From positions 47,595-111,594 of the forward strand of contig MCFL01000075.1 of the NCBI GenBank assembly GCA_002102555.1: a stretch of 64,000 bases of DNA, read 5' to 3'. The translations under genes and the position numbers were made by a program. Of the stretch, positions 9,953 through 21,697 are shown piece by piece (the stretch's first letter is position 1; each line of letters begins with the position of its first letter). A model generated the notes under the pieces. That model searched no databases and was not told the origin of the DNA. It saw only the letters and a program-made list of their open reading frames with translations. The DNA is from Catenaria anguillulae PL171 (lineage: Eukaryota > Blastocladiomycota > Blastocladiomycetes > Blastocladiales > Catenariaceae).

Positions 9953-12900
9953 ATGTCTGAGCCACCGCATGCATTGCAACGGAGTGGCGCTGGCGGCGGC
10001 GGAATGGTCGCCGCGATCGGCGGTCCAGCCGTCGTCGGGACCAGTGGTCCGGGAGGCGCTGGAGGAGGTGGTGGTGGTGCAAGTGTGGGAGCTGCCGCAG
10101 CTCGTGCGGCCCAACTGAATACGCTGACGCTCCAGTCTGACGCCTATGCCAACAAGGTCAACACGCTGAAGGACAAGGCCTTGTACCGATTTGAGCGCGA
10201 AATGAACCTGGCACAGTTCAAGGAGCTCATGATGGTGTTCCAGAAAAAGGCCAGCCGGGGTGGCAAGCTGACTGTCGAAGAATTCAAGGCTGAGTTTTCT
10301 AAAATCCTCGACAAGGACATGTCGGAAGCCCAAATCACACTGATGCTCATGCGCATTGGGATTCGCGGCAATTTTGTCTCGTGGGATGCATTTGGCAACT
10401 TTATGCTTCAGCGGGCACAGGAGCAATCCAAGCAAAAGGAGTCGGAGGAGCAAGAAACCATGCTGTTTGCGCCGGCGAGCCGGCTACTGCCCATGGGGAA
10501 ACCTCAAGCAACGCCGCACCGCGAGATGATTTGTAACGTGATGTATATGCCGACGCAGCAACGGTTTGTGACAGTGTCGAGGGATGCCACAGTGTGTTTT
10601 TGGAGTGAGCAGTTCAAGTTGCAGAGGAGCTTTCCGTCAGTCATGTATGTACGCAGCTCGTGGTGCCGTCGGCCCACCTCATCAGATCGACGCTTGTACT
10701 GAATCATTCGTTTTCTTGTGTTGCGTAGAAATGGAAAGAATCGTAGCGAATCGCAACAGCAAGCTGCACAAGCCAACCTTTTGTCCTCAACCACCACAAA
10801 GCAATGCTGGGTCCTGGCTTTCTCTTACCTGCCTGACGTCAAGAAGTGGGTCTTTGCAACCGACACGCACGAACTCAGCTTCCACGACCACGCCACACTG
10901 CACCCGCAATGCAAACTGCGACTGCCCGCCAATGTCCTCTGCCTGCACTACTTTCGCGAGCAATACGTTCCCGACGATGACCTTGCTAGCTCGGCGGCGA
11001 TGCGAGACCCGACCGCGCTTGTCGGATCCACTGCCGCCCTGTCCACTTCGGCGCCATCCGCAGCAGCGCCAGCAACCGCTCCATCCTCGTCGCTTCCCAC
11101 AGACCAATACATCAACAACGGCATGCTGTTTCTCGGTGACGACCAGGGAGACCTGACTATCATTACCTTTGACCCGGAATCCATCTTCAACCCAAACTCG
11201 CCAACCATGCTCGCGGCGGCCAAGGGCAAAGTCGTCAGCATCGACAAGCGCCACGTGCAATCCATTGTCAAGCGCAAAGTGCACAACGACTGGGTCACGC
11301 GGGTTGGCTACTTTCACGAGTTCCGTACCGTCTTCTCCGTGTCTCCAGACCCACACGAGTCGCTGGTTGCCGGGACACTGGTCAATGGGAAGTGGAAGTT
11401 CATGTCCACGTCCGTCAACAAGGGCGTCAATGCATTTGCCGTGTGCAAGTTTCCCGTGGCACTCATTACTGTTGGCGCAGACCGCAAGGTGCGCCTTTGG
11501 AATCCGCGGCGCATCACCAACCCACAAGCCAGCATGCGCGGGCACCAGGCGCCGATTCTGGACGTGCAAGTGCAACAGTCGCTTGGATTGTGTGTGACTG
11601 CGAGCTCGGACAAGGTGGTCAAAGTGTGGGACATTCGCAAGGCCGCGTGCATTCAGACACTCACGAGCAATGTCGAGTTTTTGCACCGGCCCGACGATAT
11701 GCTTGGGTTTGTGCAGTTGGTGACGAGCACGGTTCGTGGACCTGGTGGGGCCGGGGCGGCCGCGATGGGAGGGGCGATCACTGGGAAGGGGCCGGCGGCA
11801 GGGGCAGCAGCACCGACGGTGAGGCTGTTTACGGGCTCCAGTTTTGTGATGGAGTACTCCATGATGGACACGCATTCCATGGGCAAGACGGTCACGTCGC
11901 ACAAGATGCCCATTCGACAGATTGTGTACAACCCAGTGTGCAAGATGGTGTCGAGCCTGTGCGATGGAAGTGTCGTCCAAGTTTGGGTATGGCTTTACGC
12001 TCGCCCTCGTCTCATCAGTGTACTTGGCCTGACCGCTGTCACTGCGATAACACACAGGAAGTACAAAACGGCTCGCTGACTTTCAAAATCGACGACGCAA
12101 TGGAACCGCGTGAAATCACCTGCATCGGGTTTGACGAATACTCTGGGTATCGACGCATGCTCATCGGCACGGGCGACGGCAAAGTGCACCTGTCGTCCAT
12201 TGAGGGCCACGTGTTGTGTGAGATGCGCAAACGCGACAAGGTCGAAATCACCAATGTGCTGCATGTGGATTCCAACGAGGGCAGGTTCTTTGTTGCAGGT
12301 GGGTGGCAGTGTCGGCTGTACTTGTACACGGACGATTCAAGATCCGAGGCAACGAGTATGTGGCCGACAGAGACATGGTCCAACTCGGGAGATTCTGGCG
12401 AGTTGGCAGATGGGAGGAACGATGACATGTGCGATGGTCCTTTCTTTCTCTCCAGTCCAAATCCCACATCGTCTGACAACCAATTTAAATTCATGTATAC
12501 TTAGCCTGTCTATGGTCTTCATCAAACCCCACTTTCTCGCATACAGCACGTTCCGTGGCGACATATGGATCCGGACCATGGCCGGCCTGCAGGTGGGGTC
12601 ACTTGTCCCACCGGAAATCAACTCGATCCCGCTTTGGTCTCGGCCCGTTGAAAAGCTGCTCTCTCTACGCCCAGTCCCAACCCACAAACACTACACGGAC
12701 CCATTGGATGCCAGCAATACCGCTGACCCGAGTAGCAGCGGTAGAGGGAGCACCTTGGACCATGCGCATCTCATCAGCTGCGGATCCGATGGCACCGTCC
12801 GCTTCTGGAACGTGTCCAAGATGGTGCAAGTGTACACGCTGGACGTGCCTGGCGCCACCGCCATTGGGCTCAGTCCGGGGCCCGTGCATGACGCGTTGCT

Positions 12901-14389
12901 CGTGGGCACTGCACAAGGCACCTTGTACGTATACGTGCTCACGGCGGGCGAGTATCCGAGCGTGCAGGCGCGATGGACCGCACACACACGCAGCATCACG
13001 TGCATTGATACTTTTTTCGCTAGCGGGTCATCGACGGCGTCGAACGACGGGTGGTTTGTTGTGACGGGCGGAACAGATGGTAATGTACGGTGCTGGTCAA
13101 ATACTGGCGAGTACGTGGGCACCTTTGGCGGTCTGAATCCGTGGGATTTGGGGAATCGCGCTACGTGGCGACATCCGGACAAGCCCAGAGATGTCCTGGA
13201 GATGTTGCGGAGCGCAGATGCGAGGGCAGCCGCGGCCAATGGAGGAGCCAGCAAGATGGACGAGCAAAGCAAAAAGAAGCGGGGTCTGGTGGGAGACGAT
13301 GAGGACGAGGATGTGTTTGATGACGAGAAGGAAGGCGACCAGGACGGAATCAAGCTGGTGCTATCCCGCCCGTCAACACGTAGCGGACGGATGCAGCGCG
13401 AGATTGGCCAAGACGCTGCTGCTGCAACCGAGGAGGAGGGGACCTCAGTCAAGGATGCATCCAAGTCTAATCTGACCTCTTCATCCCGACCTGCAACACG
13501 AGCAAAATCATCTTCCCCCGCGAGTGCCGACGAGACAAAAAAGAAACCTCCTCTAAAATCCGCAATGGCATCTGGCCGGCGGCCCGCTACACGCAACGGT
13601 GTTCGCCTATCTGCTCACTCGTCTCAATCGCCCATCAACACCGGCAGCCGCGACTCGATTGCGGGAACAGGCACGGGCCGGAAAACCCCGTCCACGTCTG
13701 CCTCGCGGCGCCACCTGGCCCTCAAACGCGTCACAACGGCCGACCTCATGCAAAAAGACTACCGGTCGTGGTTTGCCAAATCCAAGTATGCGCAATCGCA
13801 CGCGTTTTCGCTGGCTGCACGCGCGCGAAAAGGCCGTGAGGCGGCGCTTGCTGCGCGCAGCCCATCCTACCAGTCGCTCAACACGGCGGGAGCCGCAGCC
13901 CTGAGAGCTGCTGCTGCCGGCGGCGGCATCAGTCTTGGCGGGTCCGTTTCTGCGCCCGTCACGAGCCATGGCACCGGCATGGTGACAGGAGCCGGCGGCG
14001 CAGACAATGCGTTCCATTCGCTGCCCGACTACTCGCTCGACAGCACGGCGCTGCCGCCGCTGCCCGGTGGCCATCTCGCCACTGCGCGGGCGGTGCAAGC
14101 AATGGCCGGAACGAGCAGCGGCTTGGGCGCTAATGGTGGTGGAGGCGGCATGGCCGGCGCATACATGGGAAAGTCACGCGGCCGAGGGTATGTGAATCCC
14201 GGCGCGGGGACCGGCGGGGGTGGGGCGGCCGGGGGACCGTTGGGGTTGGGTGCATCGTCAACGTATCGGGTGAAGGTCGGGTCGCCTCCCACAACGGCGA
14301 CGCCGGCGCCGGCGGCTCAGGGCAAGGGAGGAGTTGGATTGTCGTTGCCTGGGTTGAATGGCGGGGTCGTAGGTGGGCGGCGGCGGTGA
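9953..14389 (+). CDS. EF-hand and WD40-repeat protein of the WDR49/WDR64 type
   Basis: Four exons (9953-10644, 10729-11986, 12058-12428, 12505-14389) join in phase to 1,401 residues. After a Gly-rich leader, residues about 60-150 form an EF-hand-like helical pair (NLAQFKELMMVFQKKASRGG, KILDKDMSEAQITLMLMRIG) whose loops lack the usual acidic residues, so calcium binding is doubtful. Multiple WD40 blades follow, for example VGADRKVRLWNPRRI, TASSDKVVKVWDIRK, ISCGSDGTVRFWNVSK and TGGTDGNVRCWSN. The last third is disordered, Ala/Gly/Ser-rich and basic. The third intron matters: a gtgcga donor at 12429 restores the blade NDDILSMVFIKPHFLAYSTF. Proteins with this architecture occur in ciliated organisms and are often axonemal; a flagellar role here is inference. 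Confidence 0.85.
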
Positions 14390-14496
14390 GAGACGCGCTC
14401 GCCGCAAACAAGCGTTTGACTCGAGATATGTTTTGCACAAATAGAGGATATACACCATACAATATACATATGCTTAGGAGGTATAAATTGTGGATA

Positions 14497-16743
14497 CTAT
14501 CCGTCTTGGTTACCCGCCAGCTCTGCGAGGGCTCGGAACGCAGCAAACAGCGGGTCCTCGTTTGGATCCTCCTCAACCACCTCATCGCCAGGCTGCAAGT
14601 CTTCTGGCCGAATGACTTGCTCCTCAATCACGTTGGCGAGCACTTGTGGGTCAATCAACATGTCTTGATGCTGGTGCTCGTCTTGCTGCTTGGTCTTGCT
14701 GGTCTTGCTCTTCCTCCGCTTGGACGACGACGACGACGACGACGTGGACGACGATTTGCTCTTCTTTGGGCGCTTCTTGCCCTCATGCACCGATGTTTCC
14801 AACATGCTCTTCAACGTCGATCCACCACCGACCCGTGTGTCCTCTTCATCCTCGTCCTGGTCGTCCGTATCCGACACAAGCGCCACCTGATCCTTTGGCA
14901 AAAACGGTCCATGCAGCCCATCAATCTCGAGATCCAGTTGCCGCAGGTAGGCCGCAAAGTCGAGCGTGTCTGCGGGCATGAGTGGATACACGTCGCCCGT
15001 GTCGCCCTGCGTGCTCGTATCGTCGGCAGCGAGCATGGTCTGTGACGACCCCGACAGCAGGATTTGGTCCAGGTCCAGGTCAGACAGGCCCGCGAGCGCA
15101 TACGCAGACGAGGTCAGTGTCGGGCGGGTGGGCGAGGTCGGAGCAGAGAGAAGCTCGACGAGTTGCGATTCGGTGAGGTCTGGGTCAAGCAGCGAGGGGA
15201 GTTGGGTCGAGGCAGACGAGGATGGGACAGAGGGAGGGGTGAGCAAGGAGACAAGGTCCGGGATCGAGGCCAGGTCCATGGCCGATGTCGGAGCAGCCGT
15301 CGTGGTGGGCATGGGAGCACAGTTGAGCTGGGTTGAAGTGCGGGTCGGATTGGATGTCGAGGGTTGCGGTGCAGGTCCCGGAACCACAGCGTGTTGCATG
15401 GCGGCGGCAAATGCGGCCGCCATGTCCTCTTGTGACATGACATCTGGTTCCTGCTCCCGAGTAGTAGGCTGGACTTGCGGGTACAATGGTGGTGGTGGTG
15501 GTGGCATAGCAAACGCAGAGTTCGAAACCACCGGCGCGTTGCTTGCGGCTGCCGTCACGGACCCACCAGAACGATTCGATGCCGCCGCCTGCCCTCTCTT
15601 GTGCACCGTCGGAAACACCTTCTTGAGTGCCTCTGCCGCTGCCTCCTTCTTTCTTACTCTTGCCTCGCGTCTCATTTGCTTCTTGCGCTCTGCCCGTTCT
15701 TCTACCGCCCGCCTCCTTGCCTCTTCCTCCTCCTTATCGGTGCCAATCGGCAGATGCATGGGTATTGGCGCCACGTGCGGCACAAGGCCATTGTTGCTTG
15801 GCTCGGGCTTGCGCTTGCGCTCCGCGTCCACACATGTGTCAGCCCTGCCTGCAGTGACGCACCGCTTGCACGGTCGGTTTGTGTCGCACGCCAAGTGCCG
15901 GTCGCGGCAGTGCACACACGCTGTGATGGTGGACGTGTGGGTTTTGCGCTGCTTTTTCGCAGGGGGCGGACCGTGCGCGGGGGCACTGGATGGTGCTGCG
16001 GCAAGTGCCAAAGAGGAGGAGGAGGATCGTTGTGCAAGCACAGGCGCAGGTGCGGGTGCAGGCCGCTTGGTTGGCTGTGCAAGCGACTTGGACGTGGCTG
16101 TTGCCGTTTGCGACGAGGTGACCTTGAGTGGTGGCGGTGTGATCATGGATGCAGTGGCAGACACAGCGGCCACGTGCGCGGCAGCAGCAGCGTGTGCATG
16201 GGCAGCGCGAGCGGCATGCGCAGCAGCAGCGGCAGCGTGTGCTTGCATTTGGAGGTGCATTTGCATCTGCATTTGAGTCGAGGTGTAGTACCCAAGGCGG
16301 ACAGGTGCAGCAGCGGATGAGGACGAGGCTGCGGCGGCCGAGGTGTGCGGGTGCGGGGTTGCGTCAAAGGAGGGCATGGTCGGGAGCGGGGGGCCGGCGA
16401 GGGCGCCGGATCCCGTGTAATAGGAGGCTGGTGCGGGGGCAAACCAGGCCGAGGGGTTGGCTTGGAGGGCAGAGAGGGAGTAGGGCGAGGGCTTCGGGGC
16501 AGCAGCGGCTTTAGCCGAGTCCGAGTACGAGTGGAAGGGCGGGGTGGGTGCGCCGGGAAGGTCGGTGCGGTCCGAGAGGCGCTTGAGGGCGAGCAGGCCC
16601 GAGATGGTGGTGCGACCCGATGAGATTAATCCTTTGTTCGTGCCATGGTGATTGTTCTGGCCACTTGAGCCCGGGCCTGGACCTGGACCTGGACCTGGAC
16701 TTGGACCTGGATTGGAACCGAAATTGGAACTAGAATCGTTCAT
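14497..16743 (-). CDS. Zn2Cys6 (GAL4-type) transcription factor-like protein
   Basis: A single 748-codon frame starts at ATG 16743. Around residues 285-315 sits a fungal binuclear zinc cluster with six cysteines, ACVHCRDRHLACDTNRPC followed by KRCVTAGRADTCVD. It is preceded by a basic patch (PPPAKKQRKTH) and followed by an arginine/lysine/glutamate-rich helix (RRRAVEERAERKKQMRREAR) that could be coiled. Long Ala-, Ser-, Pro- and His-rich tracts flank the domain. The C-terminal third is acidic with an Lys/Ser-rich stretch (KRPKKSKSSSTSSSSSSSKR) and may be an activation region. The family binds DNA, often CGG-containing sites; no middle homology region was recognised and targets are unknown. 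The opposite strand is also open for over 400 codons, a consequence of GC-rich repetitive codons. Confidence 0.85.
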   Translation of the reverse strand: MNDSSSNFGSNPGPSPGPGPGPGPGSSGQNNHHGTNKGLISSGRTTISGLLALKRLSDRTDLPGAPTPPFHSYSDSAKAAAAPKPSPYSLSALQANPSAWFAPAPASYYTGSGALAGPPLPTMPSFDATPHPHTSAAAASSSSAAAPVRLGYYTSTQMQMQMHLQMQAHAAAAAAHAARAAHAHAAAAAHVAAVSATASMITPPPLKVTSSQTATATSKSLAQPTKRPAPAPAPVLAQRSSSSSLALAAAPSSAPAHGPPPAKKQRKTHTSTITACVHCRDRHLACDTNRPCKRCVTAGRADTCVDAERKRKPEPSNNGLVPHVAPIPMHLPIGTDKEEEEARRRAVEERAERKKQMRREARVRKKEAAAEALKKVFPTVHKRGQAAASNRSGGSVTAAASNAPVVSNSAFAMPPPPPPLYPQVQPTTREQEPDVMSQEDMAAAFAAAMQHAVVPGPAPQPSTSNPTRTSTQLNCAPMPTTTAAPTSAMDLASIPDLVSLLTPPSVPSSSASTQLPSLLDPDLTESQLVELLSAPTSPTRPTLTSSAYALAGLSDLDLDQILLSGSSQTMLAADDTSTQGDTGDVYPLMPADTLDFAAYLRQLDLEIDGLHGPFLPKDQVALVSDTDDQDEDEEDTRVGGGSTLKSMLETSVHEGKKRPKKSKSSSTSSSSSSSKRRKSKTSKTKQQDEHQHQDMLIDPQVLANVIEEQVIRPEDLQPGDEVVEEDPNEDPLFAAFRALAELAGNQDG
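16671..16713. repeat. Hexanucleotide codon repeat in the Zn2Cys6 gene
   Basis: Repeated cctgga units encode alternating Pro-Gly near the N-terminus of the Zn2Cys6 protein; likely to vary in copy number. Confidence 0.8.
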
Positions 16744-16754
16744 GGTTTTTGCAT

Positions 16755-16773
16755 TGTGTGTGTGTGTGTGTGG
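16755..16773. repeat. GT dinucleotide microsatellite
   Basis: A run of alternating t and g lies just upstream of the start codon at 16743, in the 5' leader or promoter of the Zn2Cys6 gene. Confidence 0.9.
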
Positions 16774-17138
16774 CCTGATTGTAGCTAGCGGATTGGTATT
16801 GAATATCGCATGTACTTGAATACTTCAATTGATCGGTATCTTGAGAAGTTGGGACCAGACCAAAGTCTAAAACTAGCCAAGGTGGGGATGTAACCCAAGT
16901 CCATGAAGCGAACAGCTACCATTCACGTGACCCGCTGTGACTGACCCACGCACACACTTGCTCGCAGTCCGCAGTCAGCCGCAGGCCATCGCACACTTCA
17001 CCATGACAATCCTGTTTCGATGCTAATGGACACACATGCATGCATGCCCCCATTAATTAACAACCAACCAACCCAGAAACATCCGCCGACACCGACACCT
17101 ACACCAACACCAACACCAACACTAACGCCAACGTCACC
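16774..17138. promoter_or_regulatory. Intergenic promoter region between divergent genes
   Basis: About 365 bp before MAK16. The last 60 bp carry a CA/AC-rich array of imperfect accaac/acacc units that probably forms the MAK16 5' leader. No TATA box is obvious. Confidence 0.35.
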
Positions 17139-18346
17139 ATGCAAAACGACGAAGTCATCTGGGGAGTCATCTCCAAGCAGTTCTGCTCCTACAAAATCAA
17201 GTCCGTCGTTTCACTCCATCTCATACTTTGCTGTATCGCATTCCTTGCTCACCACCATGACATAATGCGATTTTCACAGGACTGCCACCCAACACTTTTG
17301 CCGCAACGAGTACAATGTCACGGGTTTTTGCTCGCGCCAAAACTGCCCGCTCGCCAATTCGCAATACGCCACGGTCCGCGAAGTCAATGGCATTGTCTAC
17401 CTGTACATGAAGACGGTCGAACGTGCACACACGCCCGCCCAGCTATGGGAACGCGTCAAACTCTCAAAAAACTATGTCACTGCCCTCGAACAAATCGACG
17501 CGGAGCTCCAGTACTGGCCCTCGTTCCTCAAGCACAAGTGCAAGCAGCGCATGACCAAAATCACCCAGTACCTCATTCGCATGCGCAAGCTGCGCCTCAA
17601 GGCAAACCAGGTCAAGCTCACCACCATTTCCAAAAAGATTGACCGTCGCGAGGCACGTAGGGAGGTCAAGGCTGAAGCCGCCGCCAAGTTGGACAAGGCC
17701 ATTGCCAACGAGCTGGTCGAGCGTCTCAAGTCGGGCGCTTACGACGACGTTATCCTGAATGCAAAGGAAAAGGTGTGGAAAAAGTTGTTGGAGAGTGATC
17801 GGGTCCAGGTCGAGGAGGATCAGAGCGAGTCCGAGGACGAGAAGGAAGAGATGGAGGCTCAAGACGAGGATGAGGACATGGCCGATCGGTATGTCGAGGC
17901 AGAGGACGAGGACGACGATGGGTATGGCCAGCGCGAGTTTGTTGAGGGCGAGGATTTCGATTCGGATATCGAGGATCTCATGGTGCGCTCTTTTCACTTG
18001 TTCGCATTGGCTGCTTGACTTTTTTGCGGCCTTCTTACCTTGGCTTTTGTTCATCGCATAGGATGCATCCGACATTTCGTCCGAGGAGTACAGCGAAGCC
18101 TCCGACTCGGAATCTGATGACGAGCTGGATGCCGTACCACCAACATTGCCAAAGAAGAAGGCGGGCGCTGCTGCAGCGGCACCCCCAGTCAAGAAGGGCG
18201 GTGTGTCCAAGCGCCCTGCGCCAACACCGTCGGCATCAGGAGCAGCAGCAGCAGCCAAGAAGGGCAAGAAGGGTGGCAAGAAGGGCCGGATTGAGATTGA
18301 GTACGAGCACGAGACTGCCCCACGGGCCATGGAGACGAGCTGGTAG
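17139..18346 (+). CDS. MAK16: MAK16 ribosome biogenesis factor
   Basis: Three exons (17139-17200, 17280-17982, 18062-18346) encode 349 residues. The N-terminus [20 protein letters not shown] is nearly invariant in MAK16. It continues across the first intron into [20 protein letters not shown] and [12 protein letters not shown], with the four cysteines of the MAK16 iron-sulfur or zinc-binding region. The central part has [20 protein letters not shown] and a basic helix. After an acidic Glu/Asp-rich block the tail is Lys/Ala-rich ([11 protein letters not shown]), typical of nucleolar proteins. MAK16 acts in the nucleolus in maturation of the 27S pre-rRNA and 60S subunit assembly together with RPF1. 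Length is slightly above the usual 300 residues because of the C-terminal extension. Confidence 0.96.
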
Positions 18347-18816
18347 TGACGGAGTGGGCTCTGTGTCGACAACGGAGACGTTTAGGATTGGGGATGCAGT
18401 TTTTTCGGCTACCTCGTACACATCAAGCGCCACATATAGTTATCTTTTCTGCTTCAATCTTTGTTCTCTTTGGTCCTTGTATCGCCATTGATATGTACTT
18501 GTTCGAATCCGTACACTCCATCTTCGACACACGATCCACAGGTCAAGCTTGGGCTCGGAGCGACAAGTGGTCTGACAGATCGAGGTGCGTTACAACGTCG
18601 AGTCAAGAAGACAAAATCGTCCAAGAAAGTATTTACATACGTAATATATGCCCATGCCATGACCCATCCGCAAGTGCAACCCATCGCATTCGACCAAGCA
18701 TTGCACACATACCCACTTCCACTTGCCAATCAGACGCCGCAAAGCATCCCGTCTCGCACCAACCGACACACTCAGTCATTCCAGACTAGGTCATCCACGC
18801 ACTTCGTTCAACCATC
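18347..18816. other. Intergenic region
   Basis: About 470 bp between tandem plus-strand genes. It must hold the MAK16 3' UTR and the promoter of the next gene. I see no gene or repeat in it. Confidence 0.4.
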
Positions 18817-19382
18817 ATGTCTCAGCACGATCCGTTCTCTGGCTCCCAGGGTGAGTCCCCCTCGCACTTTTGTTATTCAACTTGCCCTCGCACGGAACGC
18901 CAGCGTCACGGCTCACAGTTCCACCCGCAATGACAGACATTGAAATGTCGGACGCCTCTCCGTTTGGTCACCCGGGTCTGCTGCACTATGCCGACCCAGA
19001 GGACATGGATGACCTGATTGGCGTGTCTGCCACGTACGACCATCCGTCGGGTAGCAGCACCGGTGGCAGCGCGCGCGGCGGCGGCAGGCACAAGCCCGAT
19101 GTGCCCACATTGCACGAAAAGTTTGCCAACAGTATGTGTGCTACATTTTGACTGCGGGCCATGAATGATCACATCACAGACTGACCTGGTGGGCGTGACA
19201 TGCTGGTAGAGTTTAACGATTTGTTTGATGAAGAGCTCCTTGGCCACGAAGGCAGGCTGGCAAAGTCTGGCGCTGCTCCGGGTGGTGCGCCCAGCTCGGG
19301 CTCGGCAACTGCCGGTGGGCAGCTAGCACAGGCGCAGTCTCAGCCACAGCCACAGGCAACGACGGGATCGGCGCCGATGTAG
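18817..19382 (+). CDS. Small acidic protein with C-terminal NDLFDEE motif (possible CSN9-like)
   Basis: Three exons (18817-18850, 18919-19131, 19210-19382) give a 139-residue protein; all splice sites are canonical and phases agree. It starts MSQHDPFSGSQVPPAMTD, continues with an acidic stretch (YADPEDMDDLIGVSATYD), a short Ser/Gly-rich linker, and LHEKFANKFNDLFDEELL, and ends in a Gln/Ala-rich tail. The helix and acidic NDLFDEE motif resemble the C-terminal signature of COP9 signalosome subunit 9 (NDFEDLFDDDD in animals), and the small size fits. That similarity is short and could be chance, so I leave the gene unnamed. It lies downstream of MAK16 on the same strand with its own intergenic region. 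An alternative is a lineage-specific short linear motif protein. Confidence 0.6.
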
Positions 19383-19443
19383 TCACCAAGCCGGTGCGCT
19401 GATCTAGACATTTTCTGTGTACATGTCTGGAATCTGTTTCGAC

Positions 19444-19457
19444 GGGGGGGGGGGGGG
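19444..19457. repeat. Poly-G homopolymer (14 G)
   Basis: A run of 14 G lies just after the stop codon at 19382, probably in the 3' UTR. Such runs are prone to length error. Confidence 0.9.
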
Positions 19458-19772
19458 ATTTATGGAAACTGTTGGTATTCTATTTCAAGGACGAACGATA
19501 TTGGTGTACTGCAACAAAACAGAAGCAGGTCAAGCGGCCAAACGCCCGTTTGACAACAGGAGGCCAAGTCAGTCTGACACTACGCGCCAGCACAACAAAA
19601 CAGAGAATGGAACCCCATTTCGCATTTGAGACGGTCCAACATCATCCCGCACCAGCGTTCGGGGTCCCCGGCACAGTTGCGGGCGATGCGCTATTCCGCA
19701 GTGACATGAGCACAAAGAAAATGATACCTAAGGTGTATACTCTCTCGGTCAGTCACAGCAGCCATACTTCAT

Positions 19773-21697
19773 TCAGTTGGTGTCTGGGGAGTAAATAAAC
19801 AGCGTACCGAATGCAAATGCCAGCGCCAAAAAGTAACACTTGCAATTGTGAAACGTCTGCCACGCGGGGCTCATGGTCGCAATCCTTTCTGGGCTCGGAT
19901 AGCACATTTCGCACAAGGCATCGTCATCTGCAAACACCACCTGTGTGAGCTGGCTGGCGTCCTGGCCACTGGGCGAAGCTGACGTTGGGCTGCCTTCGCT
20001 AGTCACGGGCGGCATTTCAAACAGCTGCGCGTCCTCTGGTGCACACGCGTTTTCACGAAACAAGGCCCGGATCTTTGACTGTTCCAGGAAATCATTGTCG
20101 GTAGCAAACAGAACCATATCGTAGGCCGGGATGGATTCGGGATCCATTGGCGCGGCTGGCTCAGCCGCCGCATTCGGTGCTGAAGCGGCTGCAGCTGCTT
20201 GTCCAGATACCGCATCAGGTGTTGCCGTTGCCGCTGCCGCTGCCTCCTCGTCCTCCTCCAAAATCGCCGGGGCGCCTCGAGTCGGGCTCGGCGTGTTCAC
20301 CTGCACTGCAGCCCACGCCGCAAACCCGCCATCCATGCCCGCATTGCTCAACGACATGCCCCTGCGACGCCTCGGCGGCGTGCGCGGCGTCTCTGCCTCG
20401 ATCTCGCTCGCAGGCACAGGCACACCAAAACGCGTCAGCGTGCCTGCGGGAATCTCGACTTTGGCGCTGGCCGACCGGTGAGAGTTGATGACGATCGGGC
20501 CGTCGGGCGATTTCACGGACGCGTGCACGTTATGGACTTGGACCTGCGAAATGGTTTTGCGGCGCTGGACGCCGGCCTTGGGTCCCGATGAGCCGGATGC
20601 AATGGCAGTATGGCCCGCGGCGGCCGGGGTCGTGGACAAGGAATCGGGGCTCGGGCGCGACCGGTTGCCGAGCGAAAATGAACGGCCCTGCTTCTTCTCT
20701 TGCGTTGTGTGTAGCAAGCTTGCTTCTGGGGCCGACGTGGACGGCGGGCTGTAGGTCCCGCTTGACGCACCTCCGCCACGCGATGGGCTGAGCGACATAC
20801 GCCGCGATACTTGGTTCGACATGCGGCGCATGGCGTTTTTGAGACCCAGCGGCGGCAAGCTACCTGGCGAAAGCGACGACTTGCGAGGGCCCGTTGGGCT
20901 CGTTTCGCCATCTTCCTTGAGCTCGGTCACGGCTTGCATCTTCATGGTCCATGTTTGCGGCGTCATTGGGTCAATGGATGCCGCGGCGGGCGCCGAGGTT
21001 GGTCCACTTGGGTGATTAGGAATGCGCGAAGTGTTGATTTTTCCTGGAATGAATTTGGACGATGTTGGGCGGGATGGGAGGGACTTTTCCGGTGTGGGAA
21101 TGGGTTGAGGGTGTGTTGGCGAGTCAATGAGTGGTGCAGTACGGGCAATATTGGATCCGCCAGGTGCTGCTGGTGCAGACAAGGGATCGGGCTTGAGAGA
21201 TGGGGTCAGTCCGTCTTTGCCGTCGGCACGTGGGCGGGCGATAAAGTAGAGAACATTGCCGATAATGTCGGTATTGGTCAGAGGATTGAGGACGTGGATC
21301 CGGTGAATGAGTTTCTTCCCCAGGTAGACTAGCAATACATTGGGTTTAGTCTCCGTGGAATACTCATATGAGGTGCACCTCCGAACACACCTTGGGTTTG
21401 GAACAGCAACTTGTTCAAATGAAACGCATTGTAGTAGCTGTAGAATGCCTTGTCGGGCTGCTTGTGATCCCACGTCTGAACACGGGCCAGAATGAATGCT
21501 CGCTGCTTTACTGGCGGCGGTTCCTCGCCCTCTTTGAGATTCTTTGGCGGTGCGCATGTGAGCGAGTGATGCTGCTTGATCAGGTCACCAAAGGCGTCCA
21601 AGCAGAACGAGTCTTCATAGTCGGTCGAGACACTGTCAATGACTTTAGTGCCGGAGATATCAAAGAGGCGAATGAATTTCGGGTCCGAGGGATCCAT
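19773..21697 (-). CDS. Conserved hypothetical protein with structured N-terminus and disordered middle
   Basis: Two exons (21391-21697 and 19773-21328) join in phase to 620 residues; the 62-nt intron has a gtgtgt donor. The N-terminal 150 residues look folded (IRLFDISGTKVIDSVSTDYE, FYSYYNAFHLNKLLFQ, then VYLGKKLIHRIHVLNPLTN and TDIIGNVLYFIARP). I do not recognise the domain. Residues about 180-480 are disordered, with many Ser-Pro and Thr-Pro pairs, consistent with phosphorylation. The C-terminus has a Cys-rich, hydrophobic end (HNCKCYFLALAFAFGTLFIY) that could anchor the protein in a membrane or be a buried strand. ATG 21697 is the first in the exon, but an upstream coding exon cannot be excluded. 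It ends about 390 bp from the convergent small acidic gene. Confidence 0.75.
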
